NCBI RefSeq assembly: GCF_030272615.1
Contig: NC_081414.1
Coordinates: 768,564,153-768,628,152, forward strand
Source of the DNA: Cryptomeria japonica
Taxonomy: Eukaryota > Streptophyta > Pinopsida > Cupressales > Cupressaceae
Length of the DNA stretch: 64,000 nt
Direction: 5' to 3'
How positions within the stretch are numbered: position 1 is the stretch's first letter; every line of letters begins with the position of its first letter. This document shows, one piece after another, positions 44,301 through 54,640 of this stretch. The position numbers were made by a program, and so were the translations under genes. The notes under the pieces are model-generated. The model had not been told where the DNA came from. It ran no database searches and saw only the letters and a program-made list of their open reading frames with translations.

Positions 44301-45464
44301 CGATATAACATTATTGCCGAAACCCTATACCGACGTGGTCTTGATGGTACTCTCCTTCGATGTCTAGAACAAGGTGAGATAACAAAGGCTTTGGAAGAGG
44401 TACATGAAGGAATTTGCGGGACTCACTCAAGTGGTCCATCACTAGCCAAGAAACTCATGCGAGCTGGATACTATTGGCCATCTATGGAAAAGGATTCCTA
44501 CTACTTTGTCAGGAAATGCAAGAAATGTCAAGTTCATGGCGACCTGATACATGCACCAGCTCAAGAACTACAACCAATCACAACACCATGGCCTTTTTGT
44601 CAATGGGGCCTTGACCTTGTGGGTAAAATCCATCCATCTTCATCCAATGGCCATAAATTCATTATTACCGCCACCGAATATTTCACCAAGTGGATCGAAG
44701 CTGTTCCACTTACCCAAGTCACCGGCAAGCAGATCGCCTCATTCATCCTCAATTACATCATCTGTCGGTATGGTGTGCCCATGTCCATTGTCACAGATAA
44801 CGGTCTTCCTTTCAAAAATCAGGATGTCCGTGAACTTTGTGAGAAATTTCATATCCAACACCGCTTTTCCACTCCCTATTACCCACAAGGCAATGGTCAG
44901 GCCGAAGCATCCAATAAAAACATATTGAGAATCCTAAAGAAGACAGTCAATGATGTCGGTCGTGATTGGCATATTCAATTGAATCCAGCGCTATGGGCAT
45001 ATCGAACTAGCATTCGAACCCCTACAGGTGCAACTCCTTATTCATTGGTCTATGGTGCAGAAGCTATCTTGCCTATTGAGGTCGAGATACCATCATTAAG
45101 GGTTTCCTTGCACAATCTCATTGATGATGACGCATACAGAGTCTCACGCCTTCAAGACTTAGAGTTACTTGATGAGAAACGACAAGCTGCATACAATCAC
45201 CTCAAAGCCTATCAGCAGCGCATGAGTAGAAGTTACAATCACCGAGTTAGATCTCGTACATTTGAGGTAGGTGATCTTGTTCTTCGAGAAAATCCTCGCA
45301 ACCAACCAAATAGAGAACATCAAGGCAAGTTTGAATCAAACTGGCTGGGCCCATATGTTGTCACTGCTGTATTCGGGTCCGGGGCATATCAGTTGGCTAC
45401 TTCAGAAGGAGAACCGCTTGCAGATCCAATCAATAGCATGCACCTCAAAAGATTTTATACCTAA
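41334..45464 (+). CDS. pol: Element T ORF2: Pol (RT, RNase H, aRNase H, integrase)
   Basis: 1376 residues, in the same frame as ORF1 and 15 bp past its TGA; ATG 41334 is the first Met but may not be a natural start. Residues 1-330 are a Pro/Ser/Thr-rich linker. RT spans about 350-535, with motif A Asp441 and YVDD at 503-506. RNase H follows at about 640-770. The second, archaeal-type RNase H spans 794-915 with acidic residues Asp799, Glu837, Asp861 and Asp911. The integrase zinc domain starts with His1024 and ends with a CxxC near 1066. The integrase core has Asp1094, Asp1155 and Glu1191 (a D-35-E spacing). A C-terminal domain includes FEVGDLVLR and LGPYVV. It copies element RNA into DNA and inserts it in the nucleus. 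No stops or frameshifts. The dual RNase H places it in the Tat lineage. Confidence 0.95.
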   Translation: MAPVVPAEATESPLPILPVTNPLNPITIPAAPITTRIHKPITPAVFNSKDIPVWYSNRMLESDSETDSHEWEFDSVQLNTSDEEDTSPPPPRKDIPVYGEAQIKTTWVPELETSSTDPTSHPTPDSDRESTINDLHHTVLTLTDTSPALNLIDEVMPIIHPELIEWNQPNPPCLDLFQNDEAIIDFLELRDNLPSGDHKAGFAIELNSAAYFGVDAKPFSYKNITLKHGSSSENHTVALFDPTKVKRKSVSNGENLSEAPEDEGFDILPASTQQERSTILIEETKEYNVGTPENPHIIHLASLLTPEEQPQFIEFFQQRQINFAWSYADMPGLDPDLVMHHLTVAKGAKPVKQKLRKMHPQIAVLVKTELKKLLDVGFIRPIDYAEWISNIVLVGKPKGGIRICTDFRDLNKACPKDDFPLPNIDIIVDLTAGHAMLSLMDGFSGYNQIKIAPEDQHKTAFTCPWGTYCWNVMPFGLKNAGATYQREMTTIFHDMMHTIMEDYVDDLLAKSLTREGHLHILDKIFDRLEQYHVRLNPKKCVFGVTSGKLLGYIVSSKGIEVDPTKVKAIMDMPPPKNISQLRTLQGRLQSIRRFIAQLADKCHPFTHLLHKNIRFQWDARCQQAFQALKDYLMNPPLLMPPDPSRPLLLYISATSIALGVLLAQHNAEGKECVVYYISRTLVGYELNYTPIERACLAVILAATKLRHYLLTHKVQLIAKIDPLKYLLSKAALTGRLAKWVMILSEFDIEYVDRKAIKGQVIADQLADAPLIGDHPLISNFPDEEIFMLTKVQPWKLYFDGSYTRHGSGAGILFITPQGDSIPKSYRLTFPCTNNIAEYEALITGLRLAIQWKLKELQVYGDSQLVIRQATDEYQTKDDKLIPYKQMVDTLKTSFTTITFEQIPRDQNRAADAMATIASLLDLPQNSTRYEFLVEQLWIPAYDIPESEMICCLVGSESPWYGEFYTYLRDHTLPPNQSNNQRKTFIRQTARYNIIAETLYRRGLDGTLLRCLEQGEITKALEEVHEGICGTHSSGPSLAKKLMRAGYYWPSMEKDSYYFVRKCKKCQVHGDLIHAPAQELQPITTPWPFCQWGLDLVGKIHPSSSNGHKFIITATEYFTKWIEAVPLTQVTGKQIASFILNYIICRYGVPMSIVTDNGLPFKNQDVRELCEKFHIQHRFSTPYYPQGNGQAEASNKNILRILKKTVNDVGRDWHIQLNPALWAYRTSIRTPTGATPYSLVYGAEAILPIEVEIPSLRVSLHNLIDDDAYRVSRLQDLELLDEKRQAAYNHLKAYQQRMSRSYNHRVRSRTFEVGDLVLRENPRNQPNREHQGKFESNWLGPYVVTAVFGSGAYQLATSEGEPLADPINSMHLKRFYT

Positions 45465-45870
45465 GGTGTACAGAGCATCAGGCTCCCCTACATATCAGAA
45501 AAATACCAAAAACATTCAGAAAATGTCTTGAAGAAAATACAAAAACATTCAAAAAAGTAAAGAAAAATCATGCATCCAAATGGTGAACAACCACTCCGGT
45601 GGCACCTTGGGTAAGTACGATGGCGAAAACCTGGCAAACAGGCGCCACTCGTAAAGGCTATGGCTCCATTGTCTTTCAGGCTTGTTGCGATCACATTCAT
45701 ACATACACACATCCATCCATCTAACCATGGCTTGTTATTTTATCTGTAATCCAAGAAAGTACTTCATGCGTCTAGCATCCCGCTTTTTCATAAATCATGT
45801 CCAACTTGGGGGCAATGCCCTTACAATCTAGATGATGGAAGTGGATTCTACATTACTGGTGATTCATTGG
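45465..45870 (+). other. Start of the T 3' noncoding region
   Basis: No gene. An imperfect early form of the 30-bp repeat (ACCAAAAACATTCAGAAAATG, ACAAAAACATTCAAAAAAG) occurs at about 45504-45560, before the main array. Confidence 0.6.
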
Positions 45871-46045
45871 CAAAAACATTCAAAAATGTCTCGCAAAATA
45901 CAAAAACATTCAAAAATGTCTCGCAAAATACAAAAACATTCAAAAATGTCTCACAAAATCCAAAAACATTCAAAAATGACTCACAAAATCCAAAAACATT
46001 CAAAAACTATTACACAAAATCCAAAAACATCGAAAAACCCATCGA
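45871..46045 (+). repeat. 30-bp tandem repeat in the T 3' noncoding region
   Basis: Five units of CAAAAACATTCAAAAATGTC plus TCRCAAAATM begin at 45871, 45901, 45931, 45961 and 45991 (the last 31 bp), with a partial sixth from 46022. The first two are identical. The overlapping open frames (45832-46185, 45867-46130) are just translations of this repeat and not genes. Confidence 0.9.
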
Positions 46046-47800
46046 AAATCACACCAAAACATGGCAACACCTTGTACATATTCATTCAAGCAGATGCAAA
46101 ACCAACATTAACACAGTACTCACACAATGACCATTTATCAATCGACCACACAATCCACATCCAACAAATCAGAAACTGTCTTTAAAAACAAGGATGCACC
46201 CTTCCTTACCAAAACAAAGACAAAAGTGACGTTTTCTTTGACAAGAAAATTATGTTAAGCTATCAAATGCTTGGTTGATTCGTGAGTAATTCATTTGTTT
46301 ATCTGTATCGGGATCTTTCAGCATTGTTTTGTATCGTTTGCGCATTATTTCCGATGAAGTACTGGGGCATGTACTAATGGTGTCTACGTGGGAAGTTCAC
46401 CAAGCTACATGATCTTATGCAAAATGCAGTCATAGATCATTACGGCTTGCTGACTACAGCGTATACCTCGACCATATGAGCATGAACCATTACCAAGGAT
46501 CCATATTCTTTTATTCTTTATGTATATACTATTTGTTTATAGGTACACTGCTCATTCTTTGGTTCCTCCTCATCCAATTTGGATAAAGGTTTTTATTTCT
46601 TAGTACGGTATGAACTTGTCTCAGGATATGATCAGCCTAAGATCAAGGAGGACGATCCAAGTCATGCATGAACGGTGATAATCCTTGTCTGTTCCGCAAG
46701 CAATACTCAGGTCAAATTGATCCATTATATCAAGTTGCTTGTATTAACTTGCTATATCAAATCCATCTAAGAAATACTCTGGTCATCTTGAATCTTTATG
46801 TCAAGTTGCTTGTATTTTCTTACAACATTTTAAAGCTCAATGATGAAAAATAAAGCACTATGGATCGTCATTTCATCTCATCTGTATATATTGCATTTCG
46901 TTGCATTCCACCCATCCATACATTCATAATAGCTGCATATCATGCATACATAGTCATAATAATGCATACTCTATTTTACTCATCTTCTTCCATAGGACTC
47001 GGTCCTAGTCCTCCATATCTTCTATCTAACATCGAATCCCCCCTCACCCTCCCCATCTCGATAATCACCATCACATACCCTACATCATGTCCCAATCAAC
47101 CTAATCAAACCACGTTCATCACCATCCATCTCTAAATAGGAGGGATTGTGTTTCCTATCCTAAGTCATCCGATAAGTCAAGAAAGTTACTCTATCTGCAT
47201 AGGTACATCGACTCCCACACACCTAGACTATCAACAGATACTCTGATCACGTATCTTCGGGTCTCAACAGGTAATCGATCATGGTAATCCTAGACTACAT
47301 CAGGCATTTATCATAATGACCTAGTCTCAACGGGGCTGCCATGATTCCCCACAACCATCCATCACACGCACACACTATCAATTGATCAACCAATCAAACA
47401 CAATCCATCGGACAATTACATCAATTGTCTAAGTCTCAACGAGTATTTTGCTTCATATACCTTGACTTCATCGGGCAATTACATCAATTGTCTAAGTCAC
47501 ATCAGGTCACTTTGATTCACTTACTCAGACTTTATCATGTCCAAGCGACCAACTGACATCAACTGTCACGCTTTGACTTGACCGGGGCAATTAAACCGAT
47601 TGCACCAGATTGTCCAAACAATTTTGATCAATTGTATAGCATCAATCCAAACCCCACACTACATCTGCTATGTATCTCTTGCATGACCTCAGGGTACTCG
47701 TTGGCTTGTTGTTTCTTCATATTCACTCCATTTTCTCCCATTCTTTCATCATTAGTTCTAATTTCTTCTATTCTACATCCCCTCCACTTTTCATTCTTTT
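46046..47800 (+). other. T 3' noncoding region
   Basis: No domain in any frame. The block 47213-47345 matches Z at 1107-1260. A ~32-bp direct repeat, containing CAATTACATCAATTGTCTAA, occurs near 47413 and 47474. T carries no PMD ORF here, unlike Z and Y. Confidence 0.6.
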
Positions 47801-47846
47801 TCGAGAGATCGCCCGATTTTTCAAAAAAATTCGGCCCATCTCTCGA
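47801..47846 (+). promoter_or_regulatory. Conserved 3' hairpin of element T
   Basis: TCGAGAGAT (47801-47809) pairs with ATCTCTCGA (47838-47846), with inner CCCGA/TCGG pairing, followed by the G-rich GAGGGGGCAT. It matches 2027-2072 in Z, with differences confined mostly to the loop. Function inferred only. Confidence 0.65.
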
Positions 47847-47908
47847 GGGGGCATACCACCCACTAAATTAACATTTTATGGGGCATTTCTTCACACCTAT
47901 TTTTCTTT

Positions 47909-47953
47909 CTTTGAAACGACGCGATAAACCGCACCGTCTCAAAGAGGGGCAAA
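47909..47953 (+). promoter_or_regulatory. Stem and polypurine tract of element T
   Basis: CTTTGAAACG (47909) can pair with CGTCTCAAAG (47935-47944), overlapping the tract AAAGAGGGGCAAA at 47941-47953, which abuts the LTR. Equivalent stems stand before the PPTs of Z and Y. Confidence 0.75.
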
Positions 47954-49819
47954 TGTAGTCACATAAATCTGTCCACTTAATTAAATAAATACTTAGTATT
48001 TATTTGATTATTTAACCATCAATTAATAATTAATTAAATTAATATTTAATTAATTCATCTTAACGCTCTTCTCCTATTAATTAAATAAATTATTCAATTT
48101 ATTTGATTTAATTCACTTAACCAAATTCATACCATTAATTAATTAAATAAATCATATTTGTTTAATTAAATCTTCTCTCACATTTAAATAAATTAATATT
48201 TATTTAAATCCCCCAAAATCCCACCTCTCACATTTAAATAAATTAATATTTATTTAAATCCCCCAAAATCCCACATCTCACATTTAAATAAATAAATCAT
48301 TTATTTAAATCACCTTTATCCTCCACCCACTTGTATTTTCCTACAAAAACAAGTTGCACAATTATTTTAAATAAATAATTTATTTAAATCACCTTTATCC
48401 TCCACCCACTTGTATTTTCCTACAAAAGCAAGTTGCACAACTATTTTAAATAAATTATTTATTTAAAATCCTATTTATCCTCACCCACTTGAAACCTTTA
48501 ATGGTTTCCCTTAAAGTAGTCAAATTTGATGGCTTTAAAGTCTTCAAACTTGATGGCTTCCTTCTATAGTCTTCTTAAGACTTTAATGGTTTTCCTTAAA
48601 GTCTTCAAGCCTTTAATGGTTTCCCTCAAAGTCTTCAAGCATTTTAAATGCTTTATCTTCATTTTCTCATTTAAATAAATTAATATTTATTTAAATATTT
48701 ATCCAAATTCAACTTACACCATTTAATTGAAATAAATGATTTTATTTTAATTGAAAATACCAAAATTTCTCCCACTTGCATTTTCCTACAAAATCCACTT
48801 GTATGCCTAAACCCCTTCTAGATTCTTCTAAACCCTTCCTAATTAGCCTAATCCATCCCCTAAATATTGTCACATTCCTAAGCAAATTGGAGTCACTTCT
48901 CAAAGACTCCAAAGTCTTTGAAAAACAATTAATGCTTTGTGTGTTCAACAAATTAACCCTCAAAGTCTTGGATAACCTTTGAAAGCTTTCAACCTTCAAC
49001 CACTTAATCCCCAAAGTCTCCAATAACCATTAATGGTTAATTCAACCCCCACATGGTTAAAACATTTGTTTTGACTCAACCTCTACCCAACCCAAAGGTC
49101 TCATCAGGCCATTAATGCTTTGACCATGATTATCTCTTAAACATTTGCACAAAGGTTTATCCTTGGATTAACTCTTAATCCAATGGGTAATCTTAATTTA
49201 GAGTTGACCCTTACCTTCTAGATAACCATGAGGTCTTCTCAGGCCTTTAATGCCTCCAACCTCTTCTCTCAACCCAATCCTATGTTGAAACTTGTCACCA
49301 TTTTATTGGTGCCAATTGTGCACATGGATCCCCAACTTTCAATCCTAACCCTTGTTAAGATTGCTCAATCTTAACCCTTCATTTCCCTATTTCTTCTATA
49401 AATAGAACCCTTCTCCTCAAGCAAAAGGAGAAGCATTTTAGAGTATTGTTGTTATACTGGCATTAGCATAGAGCTTTTTCATAGCATCACTATCTACTCT
49501 AGCATAGTATTTAGCTTTTCATTTCATATTTGAAGCTTAGTATTAAATCTCAATCCTCCATAAGCATCCATAGTGCAAAAAGCTGCTGAGAGCTACACTC
49601 ATTTGGGACTTGGAGAGGAGAGGAACAAGGGAGGAGCAACTATGAGCATCTTGATTAGCTATTTCATTTTATGTTTATATGCTTTCTATTTCATGCTTAA
49701 TATCTCTCTTGATATGCCTGTTTAGGATAATCTTTTGTTGCTAACACTAACGTTTGTTTCTTGTGCTCTTGTGTGTGTTGCCATCAAACAGATTTTCTAA
49801 TCCTTTTTGCAGAGCATCA
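47954..49819 (+). mobile_element. 3' LTR of element T
   Basis: 1866 bp, offset exactly 14342 from the 5' LTR with no indels, and two substitutions seen by reading through both copies. The TATA box lies at 49397-49404. The next five bases (49820-49824) repeat the target site. Confidence 0.95.
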
Positions 49820-49824
49820 ATTTC
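49820..49824 (+). repeat. Target-site duplication of element T, right copy (ATTTC)
   Basis: Perfect match to 33607-33611. Confidence 0.95.
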
Positions 49825-50447
49825 AAATGCTTTTGTTTCTGTTTCAGCAATCTTTTGTCTCTATGCTCTAGTTAAAACTGTCATACATGTGTGTTGAATA
49901 TTGTGCAAGGATTTGATTGTCTAAAAGGTGTTTCATTAAGTAACCAACTATCAATGTAGATATGGTAGAGTGATATGACATGAAAATATAATTCAAGTGT
50001 TTGAAAGTTTGCAAGTTTTTCGGTCTTTGGTTTTTTTGGAGTGCAATGATGGTGATTTTGATAAAACCAAGTCCAATAGGAATGATATATCCTATGATGT
50101 GGGAAAAGGTTATCCTGACCAATCATTATAGTTTCGTGATAGAAGAAGATAGATCCTAATGAGAAACTATGTTTTGAGTGATTAGCTTATCAAAGAGGGC
50201 GATAATGCACTTTGAGATGTTTAGATCTTGAACTTGTTGAAGGTGAATACTTGAATTTCTTGAGGTGTCTAGTTCTAGAATCCAATTTGACAAAATATTA
50301 CTTGACCAAGCGAACCAAGAAAATAATCTAAGCACAAAATGACAGACATCAGGTGTTTATTCTCAATGTAAATTAACCAAGCAAACATGACAGATCTGAA
50401 AAAGACATGCAAGAAGACATCTCTGGACTGATAGAGACATAAATTTG

Positions 50448-50668
50448 TACGACATTTTACACAGTCCCAAACGACAATTCATATAGACCCGTATGATAAA
50501 CTAGAAATATCGCAAGACAAAGGCCTAAACTCATACAACCCTTTGCATAGAACCAAATGACAAAAGATTATAAAAAAGCTTCTACTAATCTGACTTGTAC
50601 GATGATTCCCACAGAACCAGACGATAAACTAAATTTTTTGTACGATAAACTACAAAGCTCATATGACT
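50448..50668 (-). repeat. Periodic ACGAY array in the W leader
   Basis: GAC/GAT cores (plus-strand reading, mostly ACGAC, ACGAT or ATGAY; 50537 is AAC) begin at 50451, 50473, 50495, 50516, 50537, 50559, 50601, 50623, 50644 and 50665. Spacings are 21-22 bp with one double-length gap. Sequence between cores is unrelated. Confidence 0.65.
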
Positions 50669-51766
50669 GAGGACAAAACATAGACAAAATTTTTACTTGG
50701 ACATATTTTTGATCAATGAGGTTTGATGTTTTGATTCTTTTTTCCATTTTTAGATGTCTAATTTTTTATTTCAGGGATGAAAAACATAGCAAACATGTGA
50801 TATGATAAAATACCTCAATCACAACACACTAAATCCTAAGGAAGTTGGCTGAGAGAGAAAACCTTTGCTTGCAAACTTAGGTACACACCCAATAGCTAAT
50901 CAGAATACGGCCACTGAGTCTCATGCAATGGATTCTCAACATCGTTTATCCGACTCCAAACGCTAATGGGGGCACGATATGACAAGTGTCTTGGGAGAGT
51001 TAGTATCTCTCTTGCACAAAGATTATCCCCCTTTCGGAGGTGAATCAGGTAGCTTCTATCTTAGGGTTCATAGTAAGGTTTTTCGTTTGAAATTACCCCT
51101 TGCAATCGTGCAAGCACGATTGAGGCCTATAGCCCAACAAGGTCCCGAAACAAGAAGTAGTCATGCAAGCGTGATTGAGACCACGAGGCCCTACTAAATG
51201 TACAATATTAGAGATCTCAAAAGAGAAAACTCAAATAATCCCATCCTCCGAGACTTTAATCCTGAGAGGCCTATTTTTTAGAGTGAGTCAAAAAGCTTAG
51301 GTCTAGTTGTACTCACTTGGGTTGTTCTCACAGGGTGATTACTTTTTCCCTCTATGATAGGCCTGCTAAAGGTAATCAAATCTCAAACATAGAAGCGCTT
51401 CAAGGGTTGGGATTTTTGATTGTCCAAATAGACAAGAACATACTCTCCTACCTTTTAGACAACTTTTTAGACATAGAAAACAAGATGTTCATTTAAAATT
51501 AGCAAAATAAGTGTGCCTAGAAAACTTAAGAATACACAAAGTCTTGTTGATTTTCCTTAGGCAACCTGCAAAACTAATACGTTAGTAGTCATGTTGTTTT
51601 TGATGAAATAAAGCTTTGGAAAGTGTAATCTTCATCAGTCGTCCTGTCAAAACCAGTTAGGCTGCTAGAAAACTCACAAACAGACTAGGGTTAGCATTAG
51701 TAATAGCCAAATTGAAGCATAAAACCCTAAAATGCAATCCGTTTTGAAAACACAAAAGCAGAAACT

Positions 51767-51862
51767 CATAGAAGTATTCTCACCTACTTGTACGAGTATT
51801 ATCACATACTCGTACGAGTGCATAAAGAAACTTGTACGGTACTGTAAAGGTACTCGTACGAG
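51767..51862 (-). repeat. Periodic TCGTACGA array in the W leader
   Basis: Palindromic CGTACG-type cores begin at 51789, 51811, 51833 and 51855, with a degenerate one (CATAGA) at 51767. The spacing is exactly 22 bp four times. The array begins about 80 bp downstream of the W primer site, in the same relative place as the GYGCT array of T. Confidence 0.75.
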
Positions 51863-51940
51863 ATTCTAAAACAGGCCTGACCAGAAACCCGTGAGATTGA
51901 AGATTTGATGATGAGAGAGGCCAAAAAATTAGATTTATTG

Positions 51941-51958
51941 CGTCACAGTGGGTGCCTA
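51941..51958 (-). promoter_or_regulatory. Degenerate primer-binding site of element W
   Basis: On the minus strand, AGGCACCCACTGTGACGC lies just inside the LTR end. With the adjoining T it resembles a primer site complementary to the 3' end of tRNA-Lys (TGGCGCCCACCG...), with several mismatches. Confidence 0.5.
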
Positions 51959-51960
51959 AA

Positions 51961-54640
51961 TGTCATGTGTGTGAAGTAGGGTACCTGCACCTGCAACACA
52001 AACACTCAATATATCATTACAAGAATGGTTAAAAAATTGAAATTAAATGAAAGATAAACCATGAAAAAGCGACCTATCGCCTCCTAAGAGATGCGAGTGT
52101 CGATTTGCTCTTAGATCTAGATAAGCAATCCCAGTGACTTGACTACACCTAGATGGAGGATTTAAAATGATATGATATGCAAGCTAGATGAGATTGATTA
52201 TGCTAGATTGATCCAAGAGACTAATTAAGCTAATGATATGCATGATTAAGCTATGATGATGATGCAATTAAGATAGAAAAGAGATTGATTAAGCTACATG
52301 ATTCAACAATTATACTAGAATATGATCGAATTAAACTAGATCTAAGATGCATTTTCCTATAATAACAATGCTTAAATGATATGTTAGAATGGATATTCCT
52401 ATAGTAACAATTCCTAAAATGATATGAGATGTGTATCCTTAGTGATCCAAAATGGGGGATATTTATAGGATTTCCAAGGTCAGAGGTGAGGTGGCAGGAA
52501 TCAACGGTCAGGATTGAGTCTAAAGATATCAAAGGTGAAATTGGAGGAAGTTGGAAAAGAGGTTGGAGGGAGGGACACTTGTCATCTCTGTGTGTGACAA
52601 GTGTGTTGGCATTACATTAAGTTTGTTGATATTGAGAAGGTTGTTGGAGATTGTTGATATAATTGATAAAGGATGATTACTGTCTTAATAATATTATTTT
52701 GTCATTGATGTCAAGCAATTGATTTTCTGATTTAGTATGATGTTGCCATATCTTAAAAAGTATGTTTTGATGAGTATTAAGATGTCGATAAGTGACACAA
52801 AAAGAATGTGAAAATGAAGGGAAGTAATAAGTTATTCAATGGGCAACTATTACCGAGTTAGACAGTTATGAGCTTATGTTATTTTGATTGTTTTGATATC
52901 CTATATATGTGTATTTGAAGACTGAATAAGAAGGAAAAGATTTCATGTAATAGAATGAGTAAAGGTTTGATACTGTTCTATTTTACTGAGCAAGGAGCTA
53001 GCCGGTAAACACCAAGGTTATCAGTGTCGGTTAAAGAAGGAAGAAGTTACCGAGTAAAGTGCAGTATTTGTCGAGTATCAACCGAGCAGTAAAAGAATGC
53101 ATTGGATGAATAAATCCATTATTAATTGAAGGATGCCAATGAGCTGGAGATTTATAGAAGATTGGAATGTCGTGCAAGAAGTTTGTTAAGGATCAACGGC
53201 AATGAAAATTCAAGAGTTGGATCTACAACATAGATTGAACGGTCATAACCGAGCACAAGTACCAAGGAAGGTATACAAGTTCCAAGGCAAGATAAAACAT
53301 TTTTCAGTTTGAAGGATTCAATGAACCTAGTCAAGTTTGAAGATCTGATGGCTAAGATTAATCATGGGAAATGTGATTAAGGAGATTAAGTGGTTTAGAA
53401 TTGCTTATAAATAAGAAAAAGTTGATGAACACAGTATGCGGGCAAATAGTAGAGTAGTAATACTGCAGAGGTGATTACCGAGTATAGAAGATTGAAGATC
53501 TGATTGTAGAATAGATTGAGAAGCCCAGCAAGGAGGAAGATAAGTCTTTTGACAAGATTATTTTGAGCACATAGAGTCTGCTTTATCATTTTAGATGTGA
53601 AGTTGCAGATATTTTTTATTACTGTTATTTATTTTTGTAAGTGATAGGAAATCTCTTAACTAGGTGGACCTAACAGTCTTATTTGTAAATCCTGTAGCAA
53701 GGTAACATATGAATGAGTGTTTGAAATCCTTTGACAAGGTCACTTCTAACAAAGTGCAAGATTCTGATAGATCTGAGGGAAATCCCTTGACCGGGTCACA
53801 TCTAGCAATGTGTTTATGTAATCTTTAACAGGATTGGCTTTTAATCGAGCATACTCTAGAAGAGTATATTTTATTTGTGGGTCCGAAATCCCATAGTGGT
53901 TTTTCCCTATTTGTGTTTCCACATTAAATCTGGTGTTATATGTGTTTTTTTGTTTCAAGTTTATCAGTTTATGAGTTTGAATGATTTACAGTCATAGTTG
54001 CATATCAAGTAAGTTCTACCGAGGTTGAATTTGGATATATCATTGTATTGTGAGTTTATCTGATTCACCCCCCCCCACCCCCCCTCTCATCTAACTAACA
54101 AAGTGTCAAGGAGCCTTTCTTATAAGAGGGTAAGTGTCCAAGGGAGGAGACATGTGGCATAAGTGCCATGTGTCTCAAGGGGAGGATATCCAACCCATAG
54201 GAGGTTAGGATAAGGAGGTTAGGATGTGCAAGATTGGATAATGTTAGTTAAACCCATAGTTAGGTGGAATGGGTTAGGTTAGGGGATGGTTAGGCTAGGT
54301 GGTTAAAAGTTAGGAGGCATGTGGGTAATTTGAATTTAAAAATTCAAATAATAGGAAAAGGATAATTAACCTTCAACAACTCATAAATTGATTTGTTTTA
54401 ATTAAATAGGGGATTAGAAGGAATGAATTAAATGGGAGGGAGGATTAATTAATTTGGATTAATTAATCAAAGGGGACTATTGAAATGAACCTATTAAATA
54501 AATCCTTAGATTTATTATTAAGTAGATGAATGGGAGAATTTAATCAAATTGCTAATGAATTCAATTAAATTGGAAAGGGGGATTAATTAAATAATTGCTT
54601 ATTTAATTAATTATCTTCAAACCATTTTTAGGTCTATATA
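51961..54640 (-). mobile_element. 5' LTR of element W, split by a solo LTR
   Basis: On the minus strand it starts near 54640 (ATATAGACCTAAAAATGG) and ends CATGACA at 51961. It matches the 5' LTR of Y along its length, including AGATCTAAGAGCAAATC and CTCCTAAGAGATGCGAG (plus-strand TTAGGAGGCAATAGG in Y). Without the inserted solo LTR and one target copy it is about 1.18 kb. Confidence 0.8.
52604..54100 (+). mobile_element. Solo Copia-like LTR inserted in the W LTR
   Basis: 1497 bp from TGTTGGCATT to CTAACTAACA, flanked by AAGTG at 52599-52603 and 54101-54105. It lacks internal sequence, so it is a solo LTR produced by recombination between the LTRs of a former element. The end has GATTCACC plus a broken C-run and CTCTCATC, like the E and D LTRs, but the body is a different family. 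Short open frames inside it have no domain. Confidence 0.9.

Larger units (their letters stand above)
33612..49819 (+). mobile_element. Element T: complete, recently inserted Tat-lineage Ty3/gypsy retrotransposon (16.2 kb)
   Basis: 16208 bp with a perfect ATTTC target duplication and 1866-bp LTRs starting TGTAGTCAC and ending GAGCATCA. It has a primer-binding region, a 2.7-kb leader, two long ORFs in the same frame separated by one TGA, a 2.5-kb 3' noncoding region and a PPT. The domain order gag, protease, G-patch, RT, RNase H, second (archaeal-type) RNase H, integrase is the Tat-lineage signature. The LTRs differ at only two sites over 1866 bp (33706 G vs 48048 A; 34583 G vs 48925 A), so insertion was recent. 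All key catalytic residues are present. Confidence 0.95.
49825..51940 (-). other. 5' leader of element W
   Basis: Continuation, on the minus strand, of the leader that ends at the W gag ATG (33587) on the other side of T. It is noncoding; the open frames at 49868-50126 overlap each other and have no domain. It carries two periodic arrays, listed separately. Length from primer region to gag is about 2.1 kb, similar to T. Confidence 0.65.

Noticed and set aside
45832-46185. ORFs after T pol
   Set aside because: They translate the 30-bp tandem repeat in two frames and carry no domain.
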